From JAFDVL01 sp043736395 (GTDB taxonomy: Bacteria > Acidobacteriota > Blastocatellia > RBC074): a DNA stretch of 12,462 nucleotides. The position numbers and the translations under genes are program-made. Below, piece after piece: positions 7,108 through 12,462 of this stretch; the first letter of the stretch is position 1, and the number at the start of each line of letters is the position of its first letter. The stretch spans positions 1-12,462 of the forward strand of contig JAYTCQ010000393.1 in assembly GCA_043736395.1 (NCBI GenBank), given 5' to 3'. Below the pieces are notes generated by a model that worked only from the letters and a program-made list of their open reading frames with translations, did no database searches and was not told the origin of the DNA.

Positions 7108-8061
7108 ATGAGCATATATTTAGGTGTTGATTTAAGCTCCCGTCACATTCGTATGGGAACGGTTGACGAGGCTGGCAATTTACTGAATTTTCGTCGCGCT
7201 CCCCATCATCTTTCTCAGGGTCATTCAGGTCGCGTTTTAGCTGACAAGCTGCGTGCATTAGTCGCTGAATACATCACTGAACATAATCTTTCGCTGGACG
7301 GAATCGGCGTTGGATTTCCCGGTTTGGTCAATCACTCAACTCATCGCGTAGTCAGGATGCCGAACGCTCCCAGCCTTAACGAAATTGATTTATATTCGGA
7401 ATTTACCGATCAATTTCAGGTGCCCATCGTGTTTGAAAATAATACGAACGCAGCCACAATTGCTGAGAAAAAACTTGGTGTCGCGCAAGGTGTAGAAGAT
7501 TGGATTTATCTGCGCATCGGCTACGGCGTAGGCGCGGGTTTGGTATTGGATGGAAAATTGCGACGCGGAAAATCTGGCTTCGCCGGAGAAATCGGGCATT
7601 TGAATATTGATCCCGAGGGTTTGGATTGCGCCTGTGGCAGTCGTGGTTGTCTGGAGACAATTTGCTCAGCACCAAATATTGTTCGCCGCACGCACTCGCG
7701 GCTGGATCGTGACAAGACTTCTTCATTGGCTTTGTTTGAAAACCGCGATGAAGATTTCACGTATGACGACATCATCAAAGCCGCGTTGGACGGCGACGAT
7801 CTGGCAATTTTAATGATGGAGCGTACCGGATATTTTGTTGGAATGGCCGTAGCAGATTTAATCAATGTCCTTAATCTTTCGATGGTTGTCATCGCCGGAA
7901 ATTCCGCGGCGCGACCATTATTAGTTCCCGCGATTGCGAATGAAGCCAAGCGGCGTTCATTTCCTGATTCATTTGATGATTGCAAAATCGTAGCGGGAAA
8001 ATTAGGCTCTGATGCCGGCGTGATTGGCGCGGCATTAATGGTTTGTTCGGAAATCCGCTAA
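7108..8061 (+). CDS. ROK-family protein with altered catalytic motifs (possible pseudo-kinase)
   Basis: A 317-residue protein with the ROK (repressor, ORF, kinase) fold, normally cytosolic sugar kinases or regulators. The family zinc site is complete: EIGH with His164, then CACGSRGCLE with Cys174, Cys176 and Cys181. The sugar-binding glycine-rich strand GYGVGAGLVLDGK (138-150) and AGEIGH (159-164) are also normal. Two key places are not. The phosphate loop, usually DIGGTK, reads DLSSRH (8-13). The sugar-binding/catalytic box, usually ENDANAA, reads ENNTNAA (110-116), so the catalytic-base aspartate is Asn112. No N-terminal winged-helix domain is present, so it is not a NagC/Mlc-type repressor. 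Either it has lost kinase activity and senses sugar or binds a partner, or it is a divergent enzyme. The following AAA+ gene starts 26 bases after its stop, suggesting one operon. Confidence 0.85.
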   Translation: MSIYLGVDLSSRHIRMGTVDEAGNLLNFRRAPHHLSQGHSGRVLADKLRALVAEYITEHNLSLDGIGVGFPGLVNHSTHRVVRMPNAPSLNEIDLYSEFTDQFQVPIVFENNTNAATIAEKKLGVAQGVEDWIYLRIGYGVGAGLVLDGKLRRGKSGFAGEIGHLNIDPEGLDCACGSRGCLETICSAPNIVRRTHSRLDRDKTSSLALFENRDEDFTYDDIIKAALDGDDLAILMMERTGYFVGMAVADLINVLNLSMVVIAGNSAARPLLVPAIANEAKRRSFPDSFDDCKIVAGKLGSDAGVIGAALMVCSEIR

Positions 8062-8087
8062 CCGTAATAATTCACCACACAAAAAAT

Positions 8088-9788
8088 ATGACTGACACAA
8101 ATCATTCACTAACAACTCAAGGAAAGCTGCCAGGCTGGGCGGAAGATTTAGCCTTTAAATATCGTGCTGGTGAAGCCTCGCATTTCCTGTTGCATCACAA
8201 CGTCTACGATTTATTTCGCTCGCGAAATGGATACGCTTCGTTATTGACTTTTTTGCAAAAGGAATTGCTCGGAGCCAAGCGCATTGTTGGATATAACCGC
8301 AGTGAAGGAATTACCTTCGATTCTGATGAAACAATGCGGCAATTCATCGCGCAACAACGCGTAGCCGATCCGCTGTTCAATCTTTCCTCCGCCACGCAGC
8401 TTCCCCGTGATCCGGCAAAAGCCTTGCCAATGATCGAACGTTTTTTGATGTTTGGGGACAAAGTTGCAGTCATCATTAATTTTTTCGATACGATTATTCC
8501 TGCCGGAGAAATGAGCTATTTATCCAGTGATGACCGCAATGCGCTGGTAGCTTTGCAACGCTGGATGACTAGCCCACGCCTGCTTGAATCTGATAATTTA
8601 GTTTTGCTGATTGCTGAAACAGTTTCAGATGTTCATCCGCGAATTCGGGAAAATTCGCGGCTTGCAAATATTCGGATTCCTTACCCAAATGAAGAAGAAC
8701 GGCTGGTGTATTTATCCGAATCTCTCGCGGCCTACTCAATGAAAGTTGAGATGAGTAAAGAGCAATTAGCGGCGATGACTTCGGGATTAAATTTTATCCA
8801 TTTGAGGTCTTTGATGCGCGGCGCTCAGCTCTCGACTGATGGCTTGACGTATGAAGATGTCCGCGCCAAGAAAAAAGAAATTATCGAATCAGAATGCGCC
8901 GGATTGGTTGAATTCATTACGCCAAAATTCGGTATGGATACCGTCGGCGGATTGAAAGCCGCGAAAGATTATTTGAGCGACATCGCCGAAGTCATCAAAC
9001 AAGGCAACCGCGAAGAAGCTCCGATGGGCATATTATTTTCCGGGCCGGTCGGAACCGGAAAAACATTTTTAGCCGAATGCTTCGCTAAAGATTGCGGATT
9101 GAATGTCGTCGAATTTAAGAATTTCCGCGACAAATGGGTTGGCTCCACCGAATCAAATCTGGAAAAGATTTTGAATTTACTCCAATCACTTTCGCCCATC
9201 GTAGTCTTGATAGATGAAGCCGATGCCGCACTCGGAAACCGTGAAAGCGGAGGCGACTCCGGCGTAGATCAACGCGTCTTTTCGAAGATCGCCGCCGCCA
9301 TGAGCAATACCGAAAATCGCGGACGAATTTTGTGGATACTGATGACTTCGCGACCGGATTTATTGCCGATTGATTTAAAACGGCAGGGAAGATGCGAAGA
9401 ACATATTTCACTATTTTATCCCGAAGAAGAAGCTGACCGCTTGGAAATTGCCATTGCGATGGCACGGAAAAATAAGATTACGCATACGATTACGGATTGG
9501 ACTCCGGTGACGAAAAGCCCGCTGCATTTATCCGGCGCAGACATCGAATCTATTTTGATTCGAACGCGCCGCGTCGCTCGTCTGGCGAATCATCCTGAAG
9601 TCACGAACGAAGATTTGAAAAGCGTCGCTGACGAATTCACGCCCGCCCGCGATGAAGTCGCTGTTGGTTATCAGGAATTAGTTGCCGCTCGCGAAGCGAC
9701 TTCCAAAGCAATGTTACCAAAGAGATTTCAGAGTATGACGAGCGCTGAAATGACGGCGAAGATTGATGAGTTGCGGATGTTTGTATGA
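8088..9788 (+). CDS. AAA+ ATPase with degenerate N-terminal and complete C-terminal ATPase halves
   Basis: A 566-residue protein. The C-terminal half is a complete AAA+ module: Walker A GPVGTGKT (319-326), a pore-loop-like KWVGSTE (349-355), Walker B VVLIDEAD (372-379), sensor-1 region LMTSRPD (418-424), arginine-finger region RQGR (432-435) and the sensor-2 LSGADIESIL (481-490). The N-terminal half (about 20-260) lacks a Walker A but has a Walker-B-like VAVIINFFD (126-134) and a sensor/arginine-like stretch DVHPRIRENSRLANIRIPYP (181-200), so it looks like a decayed AAA domain. This layout recalls Ycf46-type ATPases. An in-frame TTG at 8043 would overlap the ROK stop codon. ATG 8088 is preferred although neither has a clear ribosome site. 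The pore-loop residues suggest a protein-remodelling hexamer; the substrate is unknown, and the ROK protein is a candidate partner. Confidence 0.83.
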   Translation: MTDTNHSLTTQGKLPGWAEDLAFKYRAGEASHFLLHHNVYDLFRSRNGYASLLTFLQKELLGAKRIVGYNRSEGITFDSDETMRQFIAQQRVADPLFNLSSATQLPRDPAKALPMIERFLMFGDKVAVIINFFDTIIPAGEMSYLSSDDRNALVALQRWMTSPRLLESDNLVLLIAETVSDVHPRIRENSRLANIRIPYPNEEERLVYLSESLAAYSMKVEMSKEQLAAMTSGLNFIHLRSLMRGAQLSTDGLTYEDVRAKKKEIIESECAGLVEFITPKFGMDTVGGLKAAKDYLSDIAEVIKQGNREEAPMGILFSGPVGTGKTFLAECFAKDCGLNVVEFKNFRDKWVGSTESNLEKILNLLQSLSPIVVLIDEADAALGNRESGGDSGVDQRVFSKIAAAMSNTENRGRILWILMTSRPDLLPIDLKRQGRCEEHISLFYPEEEADRLEIAIAMARKNKITHTITDWTPVTKSPLHLSGADIESILIRTRRVARLANHPEVTNEDLKSVADEFTPARDEVAVGYQELVAAREATSKAMLPKRFQSMTSAEMTAKIDELRMFV

Positions 9789-9794
9789 AGCAGG

Positions 9795-9998
9795 AATAGA
9801 CCGCGGATTAGGCGGATTAAGCGGGTTTTCGCGGGTCTGAATTGATGAACCACGGAGGGCACGGAGGTTTTTGAGATGAGTAAATGTCCGACGAGCAAGC
9901 AGTCTGAGGCAGGTGGTCGCGCCTTTCTCCGTGTCCTTCGTGGTTCATCAATTCAGACCCGCGAAAACCCGCTTAATCCGCCTAATCCGCGGTCTATT
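9795..9998. repeat. Long inverted-repeat element (two 72-base arms, MITE- or REP-like)
   Basis: The left arm 9795-9854 is the exact reverse complement of 9939-9998 over 60 bases. With two mismatches it extends to 9795-9866 against 9927-9998, leaving a 60-base centre. Each arm is built of period-9 units: GCGGATTAG, GCGGATTAA, GCGGGTTTT near the outer end and CACGGAGGG, CACGGAGGT towards the centre of the left arm. The element fills almost the whole gap between the AAA+ stop and the pseudouridine synthase start. No target-site duplication is visible at its ends and there is no transposase in the window. Transcribed, it would fold into a very stable hairpin and might end or protect messages. Similar GCGGATTA/CACGGAGG repeats are, to my recollection, scattered in many environmental bacterial genomes. 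Confidence 0.9.
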
Positions 9999-10012
9999 TC
10001 TTAATAAAATTT

Positions 10013-10954
10013 ATGCCCGAAGAAATTCAAATTCACATCAATCCCGATCAAGCTGGTTTTCGCATTGACGCTTTTCTAGCGCAGGAACTCCCGCACAAAT
10101 CACGTTCATCCATCCAAAAAGTCATTACCGAAGGCGACTGCCTGGTCAATGACAAAGTCGTCAGATCAAGCTATAAATTGCGCCCCAACGACGACATTAA
10201 AATTGAGTTGCCGGATGTCATTCCGCTCCACGCCGATGCTGAAAATATTCCGATCAATATTGTCCACGAAGATGAAGAAATTATCGTCGTCAACAAGCCC
10301 GCCGGTCTCGTAGTCCATCCCGGAACCGGAATAAAATCCGGCACGCTCGCGAACGCGTTGGTTTACCATTTTCAGCAATTGAAATCATTGGATGCCATCC
10401 GCCCCGGCATCGTTCATCGCCTTGATGTCGGCACTTCAGGATTGATGGTGGTCGCAAAAACGGAAGCGGCGCAATTGACGCTGGCTTCTCAATTTGAACA
10501 ACGCAAAGTTCGAAAAATTTACAAAGCTCTCGTGTACGGCGTGATGAACGACGAAGGGAAAATCGAAGCTCCCATCGGACGCGACCCGCGCAACCGCGTG
10601 AAGATGTCCGTCCGCCCCGAAGGGCAGGGCAGGTACGCGCTGACGTTCTATAAAACTGTGCAAAGATTTGAAGAATTCACGTTGCTGGATGTGCAAATAA
10701 AAACCGGACGGACGCACCAAATTCGCGTGCATTTGTCGAACTTGAAATTTCCCATTGTCGGCGATGTAGGCTACGACAGCGGTCGCGTCAAGTCGGTCAA
10801 GAATGCGCAATTAAGAAAAGCGATTCAGAATCTGAATCGCCCTTTTTTACATGCGGAACAGTTGAGTTTTACGCATCCCAATGGGAAGGTGATGGAATTT
10901 TTGGCTCCGATGGATGAAGCTTTGAAAAATTTTCTTGAAAATCTAATTCCTTAG
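10013..10954 (+). CDS. RluD-family RNA pseudouridine synthase
   Basis: A 313-residue enzyme that isomerises uridine to pseudouridine in structured RNA; RluD itself modifies 23S rRNA helix 69. An S4 RNA-binding domain comes first (about 16-70: FRIDAFLAQELPHKSRSSIQ and onward). The catalytic domain follows with VNKPAGLVVHPG (93-104), the active-site box HRLDVGTSG (135-143) with catalytic Asp138, KIYKALVYG (168-176) and the C-terminal GRTHQIRVHL (232-241). The box has VG where enterobacterial RluD has KD; this variant occurs in other phyla. Length is normal for the family. The ATG lies 14 bases after the inverted-repeat element, without a strong ribosome site, so its transcript would begin inside or read through the repeat. 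The exact uridines modified cannot be told apart from those of RluA or RluC relatives. Confidence 0.92.
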   Translation: MPEEIQIHINPDQAGFRIDAFLAQELPHKSRSSIQKVITEGDCLVNDKVVRSSYKLRPNDDIKIELPDVIPLHADAENIPINIVHEDEEIIVVNKPAGLVVHPGTGIKSGTLANALVYHFQQLKSLDAIRPGIVHRLDVGTSGLMVVAKTEAAQLTLASQFEQRKVRKIYKALVYGVMNDEGKIEAPIGRDPRNRVKMSVRPEGQGRYALTFYKTVQRFEEFTLLDVQIKTGRTHQIRVHLSNLKFPIVGDVGYDSGRVKSVKNAQLRKAIQNLNRPFLHAEQLSFTHPNGKVMEFLAPMDEALKNFLENLIP

Positions 10955-10988
10955 AAACGCAAAGAATTTGAGTAATAATTTTAATGAG

Positions 10989-11567
10989 TTATTTGTCGCG
11001 TTTCATTAAATAATTTATGACGGAATTTACGTTGATTCCAATTCCAGCAAAATTAGGTTCGAGTAAGAGTGCATCAGTTAATGCGCCTCGTTTTCCTTTT
11101 TCCATCTCGCTTACAACTTGAAAGTTAGCTAATCTTTTCTTTTCCTCGATATCACTAAATAATCTTTCAATTACCGATACAACATCTCTTGGTGTTTTGC
11201 AGATTTTTTGCAAGGGAATTAACAGCATGCGGTCAGTATAGTCTTCATGTAAGGTTTTATACGTGCGAGTAAAATCATCTTTGAATAATTGAGGGTGACG
11301 AGTTGTGATTAATATTGCTGGCAGTATGTCATCGCCTGGTTGACCATTAATTTTGTGCCAAGATAAAACGTCATCATTAAAATGACTTCCTTCAAGACCC
11401 ATCATAACAACGGAATTACCTTGGGAAGCAAGACTCGCCATTCTATGGAAATTCGTTCTAAGTGTATCTGCTATTGGTTCTGCCCATCCATAATCAAGTA
11501 TGTAAATAAAATAGTCTCTCTCTGCGTAGAGAGGCAACTTTGCAAGAGAATGTATCATTAGTCCCAT
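10989..11567 (-). CDS. Unrecognised AT-rich protein, 192 residues
   Basis: I do not recognise this protein. It has no signal peptide, no clear membrane helix and no known catalytic motif. Noticeable stretches are LPLYAERDYFIYILDYGW (11-28), VVMMGLEGSHFNDDV (53-67), DDILPAILITTRHP (79-92), a helical charged region RDVVSVIERLFSDIEEKKRL (127-146), and a tail LLLEPNFAGIGINV (167-180). The alternating strands and helices suggest a soluble alpha/beta fold. Single rows of the gene have about 33-35 percent GC, against about 53-67 percent in rows of the two flanking genes, so it was probably acquired by transfer. It converges on the pseudouridine synthase gene. ATG 11567 is preferred over TTG 11573 because a GAGG sits eight bases before it. 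A cytosolic role, perhaps accessory or defensive, is only a guess. Confidence 0.7.
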   Translation of the reverse strand: MGLMIHSLAKLPLYAERDYFIYILDYGWAEPIADTLRTNFHRMASLASQGNSVVMMGLEGSHFNDDVLSWHKINGQPGDDILPAILITTRHPQLFKDDFTRTYKTLHEDYTDRMLLIPLQKICKTPRDVVSVIERLFSDIEEKKRLANFQVVSEMEKGKRGALTDALLLEPNFAGIGINVNSVINYLMKRDK

Positions 11568-11575
11568 GTTCAAAT

Positions 11576-11579
11576 CCTC
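11576..11579 (-). promoter_or_regulatory. Ribosome binding site deciding the start of the AT-rich gene
   Basis: The minus strand reads GAGG eight bases before ATG 11567 and only two bases before the alternative TTG 11573. The spacing favours the ATG. Confidence 0.5.
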
Positions 11580-11654
11580 GAAGTCATTGCGATTTAGAAT
11601 TCTAAACTATGATACTTAGTTCTATCCTCGAAATCTACATAATTTATTTTACTT

Positions 11655-12167
11655 CTAATTACCTTTAAAATGACTCTCATCCGCCTCCGGCGAAGTAAAA
11701 ATCCCACCTTTAACTTTCGGTGCAATCACGATTTTCCCTAACAAAATCTGCGAAATTCTTTTCGGCAAAAGATGTGTAGCCGCTTGTGCAATTCGTCCTG
11801 CGATATGCGCGATGTCGCCGCCGCCGTCCCAGTGTTCGCGGACTACATCAGCGGGAGTGCGCGTGAACATGCGCAACAATGTAAGTGCGACAAGATATAA
11901 ATCGTCTACCTGACCGATGAACGGAATCACGTCGGGCAATAAATCTATTGGAGAAATCACATAGGCGATGGCTCCGATGAGAAAGGCTTTTTCCGCTGTC
12001 GGGACGCGGCTATCCTTCATCAAGCGGACGAGCAGCTTTAGTAAATTCGGGATCAATTGAATAATATTTTGCAAAAATCCGCGCGATTGCTTGCGCTCCA
12101 TCCGCGTAGGTTTTTTGTCACGAAGTACGATTTGTTCAGAAGTTAGTTGTTCGAATTGATCTGCCAT
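11655..12167 (-). CDS. DUF1232 (YkvA-type) protein
   Basis: A 170-residue protein with the DUF1232 core at about 52-92: DSRVPTAEKAFLIGAIAYV, then SPIDLLPDVIPFIGQVDDL (72-90), which carries the family's SPIDLLPD and G-x-x-DD signatures. The hydrophobic stretch before SPIDLLPD is short, giving one or two membrane-associated helices. The N-terminus (1-30) is charged and likely cytosolic. The tail (about 100-170) has a second amphipathic region, THLLPKRISQILLGKIV. The biochemical role of the family is not established; members occur widely in bacteria. Start ATG 12167 (next to an in-frame TTG at 12170) has a good ribosome site. It stands 87 bases upstream of the AT-rich gene on the same strand, but the difference in composition argues against an old operon. 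Confidence 0.85.
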   Translation of the reverse strand: MADQFEQLTSEQIVLRDKKPTRMERKQSRGFLQNIIQLIPNLLKLLVRLMKDSRVPTAEKAFLIGAIAYVISPIDLLPDVIPFIGQVDDLYLVALTLLRMFTRTPADVVREHWDGGGDIAHIAGRIAQAATHLLPKRISQILLGKIVIAPKVKGGIFTSPEADESHFKGN

Positions 12168-12174
12168 CAAATTT

Positions 12175-12179
12175 CCTCC
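12175..12179 (-). promoter_or_regulatory. Ribosome binding site of the DUF1232 gene
   Basis: The minus strand reads GGAGG seven bases before ATG 12167, an ideal spacing, which selects this codon over TTG 12170. Confidence 0.65.
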
Positions 12180-12188
12180 AAATAATAG

Positions 12189-12239
12189 CTTGAACTAACG
12201 GTTCAAGCATTGCAAATCCGGTGAACTAACGGTTCACCG
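12189..12239. repeat. Twin hairpins with the same GAACTAACGGTTC core
   Basis: CTTGAAC-TAACG-GTTCAAG (12189-12207) and CGGTGAAC-TAACG-GTTCACCG (12219-12239) are two perfect inverted repeats that share the loop TAACG and the inner stem GAAC/GTTC. Outside this core the stem sequences differ but still pair, so pairing is kept while sequence changes. They lie 10-60 bases upstream of the DUF1232 ribosome site, within its likely leader or promoter. They might be a regulator binding pair, leader hairpins, or small dispersed repeats. Confidence 0.7.
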
Positions 12240-12333
12240 TACATTGATCAATTTGCTGATCGGTGACTTAGATGCTTAAATTATCACTTACGTTAGAATT
12301 TTGAAAAAATATTTTTTGAATTAGTTTTGTACA

Positions 12334-12364
12334 GGCTTTAGCCTGAAGCTGGCAGGCTAAAGCC
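12334..12364. repeat. 12-base inverted repeat, GGCTTTAGCCTG/CAGGCTAAAGCC
   Basis: Arms 12334-12345 and 12353-12364 are exact reverse complements around a seven-base loop AAGCTGG. The core GGCTTTAGCC resembles small dispersed repeats of the 'gaagctggcaggctaaagcc' kind that I recall from environmental bacterial genomes; this could not be searched here. No T-run follows on either strand, so it is not an ordinary terminator. Confidence 0.7.
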
Positions 12365-12388
12365 CAATGAGGTTAAGTTAGGCTTCCA

Positions 12389-12418
12389 AACCCATAGACA
12401 CAAGCGGGTCTATGGGTT
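12389..12418. repeat. 11-base inverted repeat, AACCCATAGAC/GTCTATGGGTT
   Basis: Arms 12389-12399 and 12408-12418 pair perfectly around an eight-base loop. On the plus strand the hairpin is followed by A-rich sequence and on the minus strand by TGGAAGCC, so neither side has the U-tract of an intrinsic terminator. It is the fourth hairpin within 230 bases. Confidence 0.65.
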
Positions 12419-12462
12419 AAAAGAACGTCATGGTCAAAAAAAGAACTGCGTATCATTGAACA

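Larger units (their letters stand above)
12240..12462. other. Gene-free right edge
   Basis: No convincing coding frame was seen from the DUF1232 start to the window end (about 290 bases including the hairpins). An AT-rich stretch at 12300-12330 may hold the DUF1232 promoter (minus strand), but no clear -35/-10 pair was found. A short frame from the ATG at 12431 ends after nine codons. Confidence 0.55.

Noticed and set aside
7521..7985. 154-codon minus-strand open frame inside the ROK gene
   Set aside because: It is the antisense shadow of a clear protein family; its translation shows no family motif.
8043..8087. TTG start for the AAA+ gene overlapping the ROK stop codon
   Set aside because: The extra 15 residues are the out-of-frame reading of the ROK end and the spacer; ATG 8088 is simpler. 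Translational coupling remains possible.
9867..9926. A small gene in the centre of the inverted-repeat element
   Set aside because: The 60-base centre is too short and no ribosome site with a continuing frame was found.
12389..12425. Hairpin at the right edge as an intrinsic terminator
   Set aside because: Neither strand has a T-run after the stem.
12431..12460. Short plus-strand frame starting MVKKRTAYH
   Set aside because: It stops after nine codons and has no ribosome site.

Overview
The window is chromosomal-looking bacterial DNA with moderate GC. Its content is a surface-polysaccharide gene group, a cobalamin gene, a ROK-family gene paired with an AAA+ ATPase gene, a pseudouridine synthase and two smaller genes. 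The mix of an exosortase-A-type O-glycosylation ligase, several GT4-like glycosyltransferases, period-7 and period-9 intergenic repeats and mostly weak Shine-Dalgarno sites would fit an environmental Gram-negative such as an Acidobacteriota member. This is a guess from general impression; no marker gene here fixes the phylum.

Left part (1-6964). A multi-membrane-segment O-antigen-ligase/polymerase-like protein is on the minus strand, probably followed by another minus-strand gene cut off by the left edge. A PduO/MMAB-type cobalamin adenosyltransferase follows, also on the minus strand. Divergent from it, four glycosyltransferase genes run on the plus strand. The first two are a tandem duplicate, the third is a TuaH/WsaF-like type without the EX7E motif, and the fourth is TuaC-like. 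Together with the ligase they most likely assemble and join an exopolysaccharide or protein-linked glycan.

Middle (6965-10012). A spacer built of heptanucleotide repeats separates the polysaccharide genes from a two-gene unit. This unit encodes a ROK-fold protein that lacks the expected catalytic aspartate and an unusual phosphate-binding loop, and, 26 bases on, an AAA+ ATPase with a degenerate N-terminal ATPase-like half and a complete C-terminal one. It is followed by an approximately 204-base element made of two 72-base inverted arms, 60 bases of which match perfectly.

Right part (10013-12462). A RluD-family pseudouridine synthase gene converges on a conspicuously AT-rich minus-strand gene of unknown function. 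A DUF1232/YkvA-type membrane protein gene follows, and then a gene-free edge carrying four separate hairpin-forming repeats.

The best candidates for something undescribed are the ROK pseudo-kinase/AAA+ pair, the long inverted-repeat element behind it, and the AT-rich orphan gene. No CRISPR array, rRNA, tRNA or transposase gene was seen.
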